Shown here piece after piece: positions 1 through 9,085 of a stretch of DNA of 64,000 nucleotides (position 1 is the first letter of the stretch; every line of letters begins with the position of its first letter). Source of the stretch: GCA-002726655 sp046582185 (GTDB lineage: Bacteria > Pseudomonadota > Gammaproteobacteria > Pseudomonadales > Azotimanducaceae); contig JAYGEX010000001.1 of assembly GCA_046582185.1 (NCBI GenBank), positions 62,001 to 126,000 of the forward strand, written 5' to 3'. Position numbers and translations under genes: made by a program. The notes beneath the pieces are model-generated. The model was not told the origin of the DNA and ran no database searches. It was given only the letters and a program-made list of their open reading frames with translations.

Positions 1-2
1 AG

Positions 3-758
3 GTATTACCTAATCTCAGAGTTGCAAACGATGTAAAGATATCTACAGAAAAATCTGCCGGGTGGGCAATTCGTAAAGATTCGCCTGATCTAAAGGTCGC
101 GCTGGATGAATTCAACAAGAAGGTGAAGAAAGGCAGTATGTTGGGCAACATTCTGTTTAAGAGATACTTTGGCAATACAAGATGGATCGAAAACCCTTTG
201 GAGAAAGCAGAGAGGGACAAGTTTTATTCAACGATTGGACTCTTTACCAAATATGGGAAGATCTATGAGTTTGATCCGCTGGCACTGGCAGCGCAGGCTT
301 ACCAGGAATCGAAGCTAAATAATCAAATCACCAGTCATCGCGGTGCTATCGGCATCATGCAAATTATGCCCGCGACTGCAAAAGACCGGAATGTCGCCAT
401 CTCAAACATCAGGGAACTGGAGAACAATATCCATGCTGGCGCAAAGTACTTGAGGTTCCTGCGGAGCCACTATTTCACGAATCCTGACATCTCACCCCTT
501 GATCAAACACTCTTTTCCTGGGCTGCTTATAACGCAGGGCCAGCTAATATTATTCGTATCCGTAATGCCGCAAAACGTAATGGGCTGGACGAAAATGTCT
601 GGTTTGGAAATGTTGAAGTAATGGCAGCCCGCATGATCAGCAGGGAGCCGGTGAGGTATGTCGCAAATATCCACAAATACTATACTGCCTATCGATTGGT
701 AGAGGAGAGATCGCTGCAACGCCTGCAAGCACTAAAGCTTCAGAACAAGAAAACCTGA
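3..758 (+). CDS. mltF: MltF-like lytic murein transglycosylase, 5' end outside window
   Basis: The frame is open to the window edge, so this is the C-terminal part of a larger protein. GTG at 123 is only an internal start candidate. The first 40 residues (AGWAIRKDSPDLKVALDEF) look like the end of an SBP_bac_3 solute-binding domain. The rest is an SLT lysozyme-like domain with the catalytic Glu in AQAYQESKLN, then GAIGIMQIMP and AAYNAGPANI. Solute-binding plus SLT domains in this order is the MltF architecture, a periplasmic, outer-membrane-associated enzyme that cleaves peptidoglycan to 1,6-anhydromuropeptides. The domain call is clear; the MltF subfamily is inferred from the visible N-terminal fragment. 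Confidence 0.85.
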   Translation, partial: VLPNLRVANDVKISTEKSAGWAIRKDSPDLKVALDEFNKKVKKGSMLGNILFKRYFGNTRWIENPLEKAERDKFYSTIGLFTKYGKIYEFDPLALAAQAYQESKLNNQITSHRGAIGIMQIMPATAKDRNVAISNIRELENNIHAGAKYLRFLRSHYFTNPDISPLDQTLFSWAAYNAGPANIIRIRNAAKRNGLDENVWFGNVEVMAARMISREPVRYVANIHKYYTAYRLVEERSLQRLQALKLQNKKT

Positions 759-814
759 TAGTTTCGAACGGCGATAAGAATCGGTATCATCGAGTGCTAG
801 GGGAGAAGGCTAAG

Positions 815-2083
815 ATGAAGGAAAAGTTAAAGGAAATGCCGGAAACAGGCTCAGAATGGGACCTGCTTAAAGAAGAGATGATCAACCGCGGCGCTGGTGA
901 TGCCAAGTGGCGCGACGGTAAGACGGCGGTTTACGTTTTCAACGCTGGCGAAGATGTTCTTCAAGTCCAGAAAGAAGCGTACACCATGTATATGTCCGAG
1001 AATGGGCTTGGACCACTCGCGTTTCCCAGCCTTAAAAAAATGGAGGATGAAGTCATTGGCATGGGCCTATCCTTGCTCCACGGGAAGGACGATGCCTGCG
1101 GCACAATCACCTCCGGCGGAACCGATTCCATCAATATGGCTGTAAAGGCTGCCCGGGACTTCCATTTAGCGAACAGCCATTCGTCCGACAAAACAGATGC
1201 AGCCAACCGTCGTCTCAACCTGGTCACGCCATGGTCTGCACATCCGGCATTCGACAAGGCTGCCATGATGATGAGCCTTGAAATTAGAAGAATCCCGCTA
1301 AGAGAAGACTACCTGGCCGATGTAGCAGCAATGTCTGACGCCATAGATGAGAACACAATCATGATCGTTGGCTCAGCGCCAAGCTTCCCCTATGGATTGA
1401 TCGACCCAATTGAAGAACTTGGCAGGCTGGCAGTAGACAAAAACATGTGGCTGCATGTTGATGCCTGCGTCGGCGGCTATATTGCCCCGTTTGTTCGAAT
1501 GAATGGTGGCGATGTGCCGCCATTTGATTTCGAAGTTGAAGGCGTCCACAGCATTTCGGCGGACCTTCATAAATACGGATATTGCGCAAAGGGTGCTTCC
1601 ACCGTGTTATTTAGCAGCAAAGAACTTCACGATTATATGATATTTGATTGCGATAACTGGCCCGGCGGCAGGATGATTACGCCAACGTTGGCCGGAACCA
1701 GGCCTGGCGGCGCTATCTCTGCTGCATGGGCGGTCATGAATTATCTGGGCGTCGAGGGCTATCGCGCAAAGCACAAACAGGTAACCGATGCCAGAACGGT
1801 CATCGAGAAGGGTGTAATAAAACTTGGCTTCGAAATACTCGGCGATCCTCAATTAGGCATCGTCGCTTTCAGCCATCCGGAGCTGAATGTGTTCGCGATA
1901 TATAAGCAAATGTATATTAAAGGCTGGTTCACCAGCCTAACAACGGCACCAAAGGCGCTGCATCTTATGCTCTCACCTTTTCATCTCGAGGTCACCTCTG
2001 TATACCTCGATGATCTGAAGGCATGCGTTGAAATTGTTCGGGCTGGAAATACAGACGCTGTAAAGGAAGCACGATATAGTTAG
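815..2083 (+). CDS. PLP-dependent decarboxylase / sphingosine-1-phosphate lyase-like protein
   Basis: A group II PLP decarboxylase fold, closest in feel to sphingosine-1-phosphate lyases and their bacterial relatives. Visible are TSGGTDSINMAVKAAR for cofactor phosphate binding, HVDACVGGYI with the Asp that contacts the pyridine nitrogen, and SADLHKYGYCAKG with the Schiff-base Lys (about residue 253). GTG at 794 opens the frame, but GGGAGAAGG at 801-809 sits just ahead of ATG 815, so I use 815. The substrate is unknown. It is followed by an acyl-CoA synthetase and an aldo/keto reductase on the same strand. The stop codon directly abuts a 13-bp tandem repeat. Confidence 0.85.
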   Translation: MKEKLKEMPETGSEWDLLKEEMINRGAGDAKWRDGKTAVYVFNAGEDVLQVQKEAYTMYMSENGLGPLAFPSLKKMEDEVIGMGLSLLHGKDDACGTITSGGTDSINMAVKAARDFHLANSHSSDKTDAANRRLNLVTPWSAHPAFDKAAMMMSLEIRRIPLREDYLADVAAMSDAIDENTIMIVGSAPSFPYGLIDPIEELGRLAVDKNMWLHVDACVGGYIAPFVRMNGGDVPPFDFEVEGVHSISADLHKYGYCAKGASTVLFSSKELHDYMIFDCDNWPGGRMITPTLAGTRPGGAISAAWAVMNYLGVEGYRAKHKQVTDARTVIEKGVIKLGFEILGDPQLGIVAFSHPELNVFAIYKQMYIKGWFTSLTTAPKALHLMLSPFHLEVTSVYLDDLKACVEIVRAGNTDAVKEARYS

Positions 2084-2148
2084 TTCCTGTCTATAGCTTC
2101 TGTCTATGGTTGCTGTCTATAGCTCCTGTCTATAGCTCCTGTCTATAG
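2084..2148. repeat. Tandem repeat, five 13-bp units
   Basis: Five consecutive 13-bp units of consensus CTCCTGTCTATAG start at the base after the TAG stop of the PLP enzyme. The last two units are identical; the first three carry one to three substitutions. The first unit with the stop codon (TAGTTAGTTCCTGTCTATAG) resembles the left end of the dispersed 130-bp element found at 41, 44.6 and 59.3 kb. Confidence 0.95.
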
Positions 2149-2261
2149 ATCAAGAATAACTTTCAGTAGTGTGTAAGGAATCGTTAAGTAGCAACACCAA
2201 TGGCACAAGAGCAGACTGACATCAACGGCTTCAGCGCTTGAGCAACAGCAGTTAAGGAGAA

Positions 2262-3893
2262 ATGATGAGTTACCAGTGGAATTACGGCGACATACTAAAT
2301 GCCGTTGATGAAGTGACCCCAGGCGATCGCGCTGCATTAGTTCACGGTGACCGAATCATAAGCCATTCAGCATTTGTGGCGCGCACCAACAATCTGGCGC
2401 GCAACCTTCTGGAAAAAGGAGCCGAGCCCGGGGACAAGATCGCCTTTTACATGCGAAATTGCCCTGAATACAGCGAAGGCATTGCCGCCGCTTTTAAAGC
2501 ATCCCTCACTCACGTCAATGTGAACTATCGATACATTGAGCAAGAGCTCGTGTATCTGCTGGATGATTCAGATGCCAAGGTAGTCATGTACCATTCGGAA
2601 TTTGAGCCGTTCGTAGAACAGATTCACGAACAGTTACCCCAAGTCAAACTCTGGATCGAAGTTGAAGAAGGCCATACCCATAGCGAGTCCGAAGACTCCT
2701 ACTACGAAGAACTTGTTTCCAATGGGGACGGCAGCATTGTTGATGTTCCCCATTCATCTGATGATCTATTGTTTCTATATACTGGCGGCACAACCGGTAT
2801 GCCAAAGGGCGTCATGTGGCGCCACGGCGATTTGTTCCAGGCCATGGGTGCAGGCGGTAACGCGAGAATCGGCGTTGCTCCGTGCAAAGATCTGGAGGAA
2901 CTCATTGAACGCTTGAAAAGAAATCAAAACCCACCCGTGAATTTACCTTTGCCACCAATGATGCATGGCACGGGACTGCTCTCCGCTATCGCCGCCATGA
3001 GTGCAGGTGGAACCTGTGTCACGCTGCCATCCCGAAGTTTTGAGCCACAACTGGCCCTGCAGAACATCGATGAACATAAAGTGACAACGGTGAGCATCGT
3101 TGGTGATGCATTCGCCCGCCCCATCCTGGAGGCGCTGGACGCAGAACCCGACAAATACGACATATCTTCTATTGCTGCCATTACTTCCTCCGGCGTCATG
3201 TGGACCAGAGAAATAAAGTCCGGCCTGCTTACACACAACGAAAACATGTTGTTGGTTGACGGCTTTTCATCGTCCGAGGCTATAGGTTTAGGCAGTTCTG
3301 TGATGACGAAAGATCAAGAAATAGAGGTCGCTAAATTTACTTTGGGCCCCAGCTGTAAAGTTTTTACAGAAGACGGTATGGAAGTAAAGCCCGGCTCAAA
3401 CGAGCCTGGCATGGTTGCAGTCAGCGGATTTTTACCGGTCGGTTATTACAAGGACAAGGAAAAGACGGACAAGAACTTTAAGGAAATAAATGGCATCAGA
3501 TACTCCATACCGGGCGACTGGGTGCAAGTTGAAGGCGATGGCTCACTAACGCTCCTGGGAAGGGGAAGCAATTGCATCAACACCGCTGGCGAGAAAGTCT
3601 TCCCCGAGGAAGTTGAAGAAGCACTCAAACTTCACATCGCTATTGCCGATGCGCTGGTCATCGGTATTCCCGACCCAAAATGGGGCCAGGCTATTACCGC
3701 CGTTATTCAGCTCAACCCTGGCTTCGAAGTGGACGAAGTTGAGATCCATGAATTTTCCCGCAAGCATCTGGCAAGTTACAAAATCCCGAAACATATATTT
3801 CAGAAAGCTGATCTTGAGCGAGCAGCGAACGGAAAGGCTGACTACAAATCCATCAAGGAATACGCTGAATTACAGATGGCGAATATAAAGTAG
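2262..3893 (+). CDS. AMP-forming acyl-CoA synthetase (FadD-like)
   Basis: ANL-superfamily ligase that activates a carboxylic acid to acyl-AMP and then acyl-CoA in the cytoplasm. Motif A is YTGGTTGMPKGV, the hinge region GDWVQVEGDGSLTLLGRG, the core A8 region INTAGEKVFPEEVEEAL, and the C-terminal catalytic Lys is in ANGKADYKS. The 543-aa length fits FadD3/FadD17-like members used for short side chains or steroid and ring fragments, but the substrate cannot be read from the sequence. AAGGAG lies 5 bases ahead of the ATGATG start. The aldo/keto reductase follows 11 bp downstream, so both are probably cotranscribed. Confidence 0.93.
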   Translation: MMSYQWNYGDILNAVDEVTPGDRAALVHGDRIISHSAFVARTNNLARNLLEKGAEPGDKIAFYMRNCPEYSEGIAAAFKASLTHVNVNYRYIEQELVYLLDDSDAKVVMYHSEFEPFVEQIHEQLPQVKLWIEVEEGHTHSESEDSYYEELVSNGDGSIVDVPHSSDDLLFLYTGGTTGMPKGVMWRHGDLFQAMGAGGNARIGVAPCKDLEELIERLKRNQNPPVNLPLPPMMHGTGLLSAIAAMSAGGTCVTLPSRSFEPQLALQNIDEHKVTTVSIVGDAFARPILEALDAEPDKYDISSIAAITSSGVMWTREIKSGLLTHNENMLLVDGFSSSEAIGLGSSVMTKDQEIEVAKFTLGPSCKVFTEDGMEVKPGSNEPGMVAVSGFLPVGYYKDKEKTDKNFKEINGIRYSIPGDWVQVEGDGSLTLLGRGSNCINTAGEKVFPEEVEEALKLHIAIADALVIGIPDPKWGQAITAVIQLNPGFEVDEVEIHEFSRKHLASYKIPKHIFQKADLERAANGKADYKSIKEYAELQMANIK

Positions 3894-3904
3894 TGTAAAC
3901 ACAG

Positions 3905-4876
3905 ATGCATTACCGACCGTTTGGAACCACAGGATTGGAAATATCAGCGCTTGTCTTTGGCGGCGGTGCCGTCGGCGGCTTATTGATAGATAAGCCACGT
4001 GAAACGCAAGAAAAGGCGCTTCGTTTAGCCCTTGATAGTGGCATCAACTGGATTGATACCGCGCCCTCCTATGGCGATGGAAAATCCGAACAGACGCTTG
4101 GCCACTTGCTAAAAGATGAAGCAAATCCGCCACATATATCCACCAAGTTTACCATAGACTCCCGAGACCCGGATATCTACGGGCAGATCGAGCACAGTCT
4201 GAATCAAAGCCTTGAGCGCCTGGGTCGCCAGAAAGTCACATTATTGCAACTTCACAACCCAATCGTCGCCCGGACTGATGGGCGAAGTTTAGGTTTGAGC
4301 GAACTGTTAAAGCCCCACGGCATCCTCGATATTCTTGAAGGCTTCAAATCCCAGGGAATGATCGATCATTTTGGTATTACCGCACTTGGGGAAACCGCCG
4401 CTATAACCAGGGTGATCAAAAGCAACCGAATCGCATCTGCCCAGGTCTACTTCAACCTGCTAAATCCCTCTGCGGCATTTACACCATCACCTGCATGGCC
4501 TTACCATAACTTCACTGGCATCGTTGATACCTGCTTTGAACACGGCGTTGCGCCAATGAACATTCGGGTCTTATCCGCCGGTGTGCTGGCAACCAACGAT
4601 AGACACGGCAGGGAGATGCCGCTCACGCCCGGAGATACAGTAGAAAGTGAAACCAGTAAGGCAGAATACATGTTCGAACAAATAGGCCTGGAGCACGGCA
4701 CCCAGGCGCAGACAGCCATACGCTTCGCCTTGGCCCAACAAAGATTCACCTGCATAGTCGTGGGCCTGGCCAATATCAACCAACTGGAAGAAGCAATAAA
4801 CGCCGAGCAATTGGGGCCATTAAGCCCCGATGCACTCAGCCACATAACCAATGCCTATACCAACTACAAACCCTAA
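3905..4876 (+). CDS. Aldo/keto reductase
   Basis: NAD(P)H-dependent oxidoreductase with an AKR TIM barrel. N-terminal MHYRPFGTTGLEISAL is typical of the family. The catalytic tetrad is visible: Asp and Tyr in WIDTAPSYGDG, Lys in HISTKFTI and His in LLQLHNPIV. Length (323 aa) is usual for L-fuco- or galactose-dehydrogenase-like AKRs. It follows the acyl-CoA synthetase closely and precedes an exported cyclase-family hydrolase, suggesting a role in catabolism of one compound class; the substrate is not evident. Confidence 0.92.
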   Translation: MHYRPFGTTGLEISALVFGGGAVGGLLIDKPRETQEKALRLALDSGINWIDTAPSYGDGKSEQTLGHLLKDEANPPHISTKFTIDSRDPDIYGQIEHSLNQSLERLGRQKVTLLQLHNPIVARTDGRSLGLSELLKPHGILDILEGFKSQGMIDHFGITALGETAAITRVIKSNRIASAQVYFNLLNPSAAFTPSPAWPYHNFTGIVDTCFEHGVAPMNIRVLSAGVLATNDRHGREMPLTPGDTVESETSKAEYMFEQIGLEHGTQAQTAIRFALAQQRFTCIVVGLANINQLEEAINAEQLGPLSPDALSHITNAYTNYKP

Positions 4877-4997
4877 AAAAAGGCCGATACCTTTGTAAAG
4901 GCCAGATACCATTAATTTCGATTCTAAAGCAAATTCAGTAAAACCGTTAGTTGTACCGGGCCCTTTTTCTGCCCCACCAATTTAATTGGAGACGTAA

Positions 4998-6005
4998 ATG
5001 AAAGCACTTTATTTGATGGTTGTTACTACCCTGCTGCTGTCGGCCTTGCTTGCCGGATCTGCGCAAGCCAAAGATAAACCCGGGAAACCTAATAACTGGG
5101 GTAAATGGGGCAAGAACGATGAGCGCGGCGCTGCAAACTACATCACCGCCAAAGAAGTAAAGAGAGCTGCGAAACTCATCAAAAACGGAAAGGTTTTTAG
5201 CCTTGCCATTCCGCTCGATAACCTCGGGCCAGTTTACCCGGGGCGTGTACCACCGCAACATTTTATGGTGGCAACAGGCGCAGACTATGCCGCTGGTCAA
5301 GCCAATCTTATAGGCAAGATGAAATTTGCCGACGATTACTTTTACATGCCGCTACAGGGATCTACCCAATGGGATGCCTTATCTCACGCCTGGTACGGCG
5401 AAACCTTATACAACGGCGTAGATCAACAAATGATCAAAACTGCACCGGCTGCAGGCGGCGCGTCTAAACTTGGGATCGAGAACGTGAAAACATCCTTTGT
5501 TGGCCGAGCCGTATTAATTGATGTCTTGGCCTACAAAGGCGGCTCCCTGCCGCCAGGTTATGTCATCACCAGGAAAGACATTGAACAGACCCTGAAATCA
5601 CAAAAAAGCAAGGTGCGAAAGGGGGATATGGTTCTAATAAGGACCGGCTTTGTGCCCGACTATTACAAGCTAACCGATCCAATGAAACGCATGGCATATG
5701 TCGCTGGACCGCACACAGGTATAGGACCAGATGTAGTTGCATGGGTGGACAAAATGCAGATTTCAGGCATCGCCGCAGACAATATCGCCATGGAAGTGCT
5801 ACCGAATCCGGATCCTGAAAAGTCGCTCTCTATTCATGGCAGCCTGTTGCGGGACCTTGGTGTTTACATCGGCGAAATCTGGTGGCTGGAAGAGTTAAGC
5901 GCCGATTGCGCGGAAGACGGTCGCTATGAGTTTTTCCTGGCAGCACAGCCTTTAAATATCCCTGGTGCAGTAGGATCTCCTCTCAATCCTATTGCTATTA
6001 AGTAG
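4998..6005 (+). CDS. Exported cyclase-family (kynurenine-formamidase-like) hydrolase
   Basis: PF04199-type cyclase/hydrolase with a clear Sec signal peptide (MKALYLMVVTTLLLSALLAG, cleavage near AQA-KD). The metal-binding region reads GSTQWDALSHAW, the variant of HxGTHxDxPxH found in the larger cyclase-like proteins, and GPHTGIGPDVVAWV follows. The enzyme probably hydrolyses an amide or lactone in the periplasm. GGAG is correctly spaced ahead of ATG 4998. Last gene of the plus-strand run; the next gene is convergent. Confidence 0.85.
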   Translation: MKALYLMVVTTLLLSALLAGSAQAKDKPGKPNNWGKWGKNDERGAANYITAKEVKRAAKLIKNGKVFSLAIPLDNLGPVYPGRVPPQHFMVATGADYAAGQANLIGKMKFADDYFYMPLQGSTQWDALSHAWYGETLYNGVDQQMIKTAPAAGGASKLGIENVKTSFVGRAVLIDVLAYKGGSLPPGYVITRKDIEQTLKSQKSKVRKGDMVLIRTGFVPDYYKLTDPMKRMAYVAGPHTGIGPDVVAWVDKMQISGIAADNIAMEVLPNPDPEKSLSIHGSLLRDLGVYIGEIWWLEELSADCAEDGRYEFFLAAQPLNIPGAVGSPLNPIAIK

Positions 6006-6040
6006 GAAAAGAGCAAAAAGGGGGCAGGCACACTTTCGGT

Positions 6041-6607
6041 CTAGGCGCGGGACATGAACTTTGCGTTGGTCGTGTTGACCTTGATGCGTTCACCTTGCTC
6101 GATATATTCCGGAACCTGCACGGTTAATCCTGTTGACAGAATCGCAGGTTTTGTTCTCGCGCTTGCGCTGGCACCCTTGATGCCGGGCGTAGTTTCGGTT
6201 ATTTCCAGAACGACAGATTGCGGTAGATCAATGGCGACTATGGACCCTTCCACCAACAAAGCGGTGATCCCTTCAAGGCCATCCGTTAAATACTCAAGCT
6301 GAGCATCCAGCTGATCGTTGGCCAATGAATATTGCGAGTAATCTTCAGTATCCATAAAGACATATTGGTTGCCATCGATATATGAAAATTGCACCTGCAC
6401 CTTCTGGTAATCGGCCTCTTTGAGCATGTCCTCACCTTTGTAGGATTCATCTCGCTTTTGCCCGGTGACAAGATTGTTAAATCGAATTTTGTACAAAGTG
6501 GCAGCGCCCCTGGATGATGGGCTCTTCGCCTCCAGTTGCTTAACCACATGAGGCACACCCTCAATTTCAACTACCGTGCCTCTCTTCAAATCACTTGCTC
6601 TTGGCAT
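6041..6607 (-). CDS. efpL: EF-P-like protein EfpL (YeiP)
   Basis: Elongation factor P paralogue that relieves ribosome stalling at proline and other difficult motifs. Three OB-like domains fit the 188 aa. The domain I tip loop reads SPSSRGAATLYK, with Arg33 where EF-P carries its modified Lys; this is diagnostic for the EfpL/YeiP branch, known from gammaproteobacteria. The C-terminus contains GERIKVNTTNAKFMSRA. A GTG at 6610 precedes ATG 6607 directly; I use the ATG. Single gene, converging on the cyclase. Confidence 0.93.
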   Translation of the reverse strand: MPRASDLKRGTVVEIEGVPHVVKQLEAKSPSSRGAATLYKIRFNNLVTGQKRDESYKGEDMLKEADYQKVQVQFSYIDGNQYVFMDTEDYSQYSLANDQLDAQLEYLTDGLEGITALLVEGSIVAIDLPQSVVLEITETTPGIKGASASARTKPAILSTGLTVQVPEYIEQGERIKVNTTNAKFMSRA

Positions 6608-6726
6608 CACACCCCACCGTACACTGGCTAATAATTGGAAAAGGCATTGTACCTTTTATTCCCTTGTCATCGAATCGGCTGATTATCTGGCTCGCTTCCT
6701 GCCAACGCTTGGTTTAGTATTTTTCA

Positions 6727-8085
6727 ATGAGCGCACGTCCCTCCATGAATTTTCCAATCAGGATTAATGCCTCTGAAGCATTGAAGGTGGATGTACACCT
6801 CCATCAGATTTTCCTGGGCGATCGGCAACGCCAGTGCTGGACTTATATTACGACTGGCCTGGTGATCCATCAGCAGAGAGAATTGATGCTCACCCTGTTG
6901 TTGGAAGACGACGATCAAGCAGACGGTTTCCCAAAGACACCAATAAAGATTTTTCAGCTACTGGAAAAATCTGCCAGCGATGGCAAAATTATGACTATCG
7001 CCGACGCAACAAAACTCGGCAAGATTGGGCTCTTTGGTTTCAACGCACTCTTCTATCTACCGGCAATTCAATACACGCAGCTACCGGACGCAACACAGCA
7101 TCTGGCATTGATGCTGGTTCATCAATCTGAATACGAATTTGCCAGGAAGTACGGCTTTACACGATTGCTATCAAGGATTGGCAAATTTTGTTCGTCCTTC
7201 CCTTATCCGACGTGGAACACAAGAATGCGTCCGTCAGTATTTGGTAATAGACCTAATCTTCAAGAGCCTTCGCTGTTAAACGAATTCCGGAGTCCGTCAT
7301 CGTTAGTAGCAGTTACCGTTCTGGACAAGGGCATAGTAAGCATTTCGGTGCGGCGCGAAGACCAAACATTGCTGGCACAAAAGTTAGAGGAACTCGGCGC
7401 GAACGATCAGTCTTTTCTGTTACAAACCATCCTGACCGAAGATGCTAATGCATGTTTGTACTGGGAACCCAGCCAAGTGCATTCAGGCGCCTATACCGAG
7501 CCTGATCAGGCTACAAAAATCGGCGCTGCTTTTGTCGTTTTCAGATCGAGCCCGGTGTCTTTCGGACAGCTGACAGAGGATGGTTTTACTTTCTCTCTGT
7601 CTGCGTCGGCAATATCGAAAATTCGAGACGCTTGTCTGGATGGTACCGAACTATTGATACCCGATCTGATCGGCTTTAAGTTACGATTTACGACAATTGA
7701 GGAAGACGAATTTCATACCCAAGCCCGAAACTATCAGCATGTCGCCGCATGGACAGGAGTTACAACACCTTCCGATAAAGCGCGTTTAAACTCTGTTTCG
7801 TCCGGCGCAATCAAGGGCTCGACCATAGCTGATGATAAAGCGCTCACTGAACATGTATCAGCCATTCAACAATTCCTGCTAGGTTCATTAGCTGATGAGA
7901 GCGAGCAATTTATGCTTACGATAACGCTATCATCAGATGACCAGAGCTCAAGTTATGACATTACTGCCGACACTGATTTGAATGAGGAGTTTGCCGACTT
8001 CATCAAAACCGGATTGGAAAACATTCCCCCTTATCGCTCAAACGGGCCAACGACTATCACCATGGAATTTCAGGTCAATTCTTGA
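6727..8085 (+). CDS. Uncharacterised 452-aa protein with possible SARA-like (DUF3480) N-terminal region
   Basis: I do not recognise this gene firmly. No signal peptide or membrane segment is apparent, so it is probably cytoplasmic. Residues 30-160 (CWTYITTGLVIHQQRELMLT, then FQLLEKSASDGKIMTIADAT and FGFNALFYLPAIQ) recall from memory the DUF3480 domain of eukaryotic SARA/endofin proteins; this is only an impression. Residues 170-450 are beta-rich with no motif I can name. No convincing ribosome binding site is seen; ATG 6745 is an alternative start. It is divergent from efpL and its 3' end overlaps the convergent TPR gene by 11 bp. Confidence 0.6.
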   Translation: MSARPSMNFPIRINASEALKVDVHLHQIFLGDRQRQCWTYITTGLVIHQQRELMLTLLLEDDDQADGFPKTPIKIFQLLEKSASDGKIMTIADATKLGKIGLFGFNALFYLPAIQYTQLPDATQHLALMLVHQSEYEFARKYGFTRLLSRIGKFCSSFPYPTWNTRMRPSVFGNRPNLQEPSLLNEFRSPSSLVAVTVLDKGIVSISVRREDQTLLAQKLEELGANDQSFLLQTILTEDANACLYWEPSQVHSGAYTEPDQATKIGAAFVVFRSSPVSFGQLTEDGFTFSLSASAISKIRDACLDGTELLIPDLIGFKLRFTTIEEDEFHTQARNYQHVAAWTGVTTPSDKARLNSVSSGAIKGSTIADDKALTEHVSAIQQFLLGSLADESEQFMLTITLSSDDQSSSYDITADTDLNEEFADFIKTGLENIPPYRSNGPTTITMEFQVNS

Positions 8086-9085
8086 CCGACATACTCTTCA
8101 GCCTTGCCAGTCGTTCTGGCTCATTCTCAACAAACCATTCGTCTTTCGCCAACAATCTATAAGCCTTTGCAAAATAGTCAGGTGCCAGGACATCGTTCTT
8201 AAGGTGATAAAGCTCGGCTAATTCCTCAACAACATAGGCATCTGCGGGCGCACCCTGACCTTCAGTTTCTGCCAGCAGACCTTCCTGTATCGACATGGAT
8301 TCATCAAATCTATCCATCGCCCTGTAGGTTCGCGCGACGGCCCATTTAGCAATCCGGGTACGGCGCTGATCGTCTTGTGCTTCACGAAATACCACAGCAG
8401 ATTCGAATAGGGAAAGCGCCTTTACATACTGGCCCTGATCGAAATATGTCCAACCCATATTATTGTACAAAGAGCCGAGCCATTTCCTGGCTCTCGGGGA
8501 ACTGCTGGTTTCTGCAATACCAAGTGCAATGACATTCCATTTCATCTGGTTCTTGAGCGATTCCGCAATCGCCACCATGTGCGCCGCATCGATTGCCAGA
8601 TAGTCATCCCTAAGAATTTCTGCGCCCCTGAATGCTTCTTCAAAATACTCCTTGGCTTTTCGTTTACTGCCTTCGGAGTTGTAAGCGCGGCCTCGCTCCA
8701 ACAGCAGGAATATCCAGGCACGGGACTTAACGCTCTCGATCAGGGATTTCGCCTGATCCAGCTGCTGATGCGCCATAGTAAATTTGGATCGAAGTGAATG
8801 CGTGCGTGCTAACTGGGTAATCAATATCGGCAGGTATTCACTATTGTCAGATGCCTTTGCCTCATCGATAAGAGAGATGAACAGCAACTCAGAAGCTGCT
8901 GGATCGCCGTAATTCCACAGATCAAGCAAGTCCCCAATTTTATCATCGGCATGGACTTGTAAGCAGGACAGCAATAGTGAGCAATAGCAGAATGATTGCA
9001 GCATTCTCTTTGCCACACTTATTGTTGTTTTAAAAACGCTTGTTGCAAAAGTTTTCGAATTAAGCGTTGCAAAGAGCTTCTTCAT
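8075..9085 (-). CDS. Exported TPR-repeat protein
   Basis: A 336-aa protein with an N-terminal hydrophobic stretch (residues 28-46, MLQSFCYCSLLLSCLQVHA) acting as a signal peptide, followed by several degenerate tetratricopeptide repeats, for example NNMGWTYFDQGQYVKALSLF. TPRs mediate protein contacts; no catalytic domain is visible. Its ATG overlaps the stop codon of the upstream hydrolase gene (ATGA), indicating translational coupling. The function is unknown. Confidence 0.8.
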   Translation of the reverse strand: MKKLFATLNSKTFATSVFKTTISVAKRMLQSFCYCSLLLSCLQVHADDKIGDLLDLWNYGDPAASELLFISLIDEAKASDNSEYLPILITQLARTHSLRSKFTMAHQQLDQAKSLIESVKSRAWIFLLLERGRAYNSEGSKRKAKEYFEEAFRGAEILRDDYLAIDAAHMVAIAESLKNQMKWNVIALGIAETSSSPRARKWLGSLYNNMGWTYFDQGQYVKALSLFESAVVFREAQDDQRRTRIAKWAVARTYRAMDRFDESMSIQEGLLAETEGQGAPADAYVVEELAELYHLKNDVLAPDYFAKAYRLLAKDEWFVENEPERLARLKSMSVKN

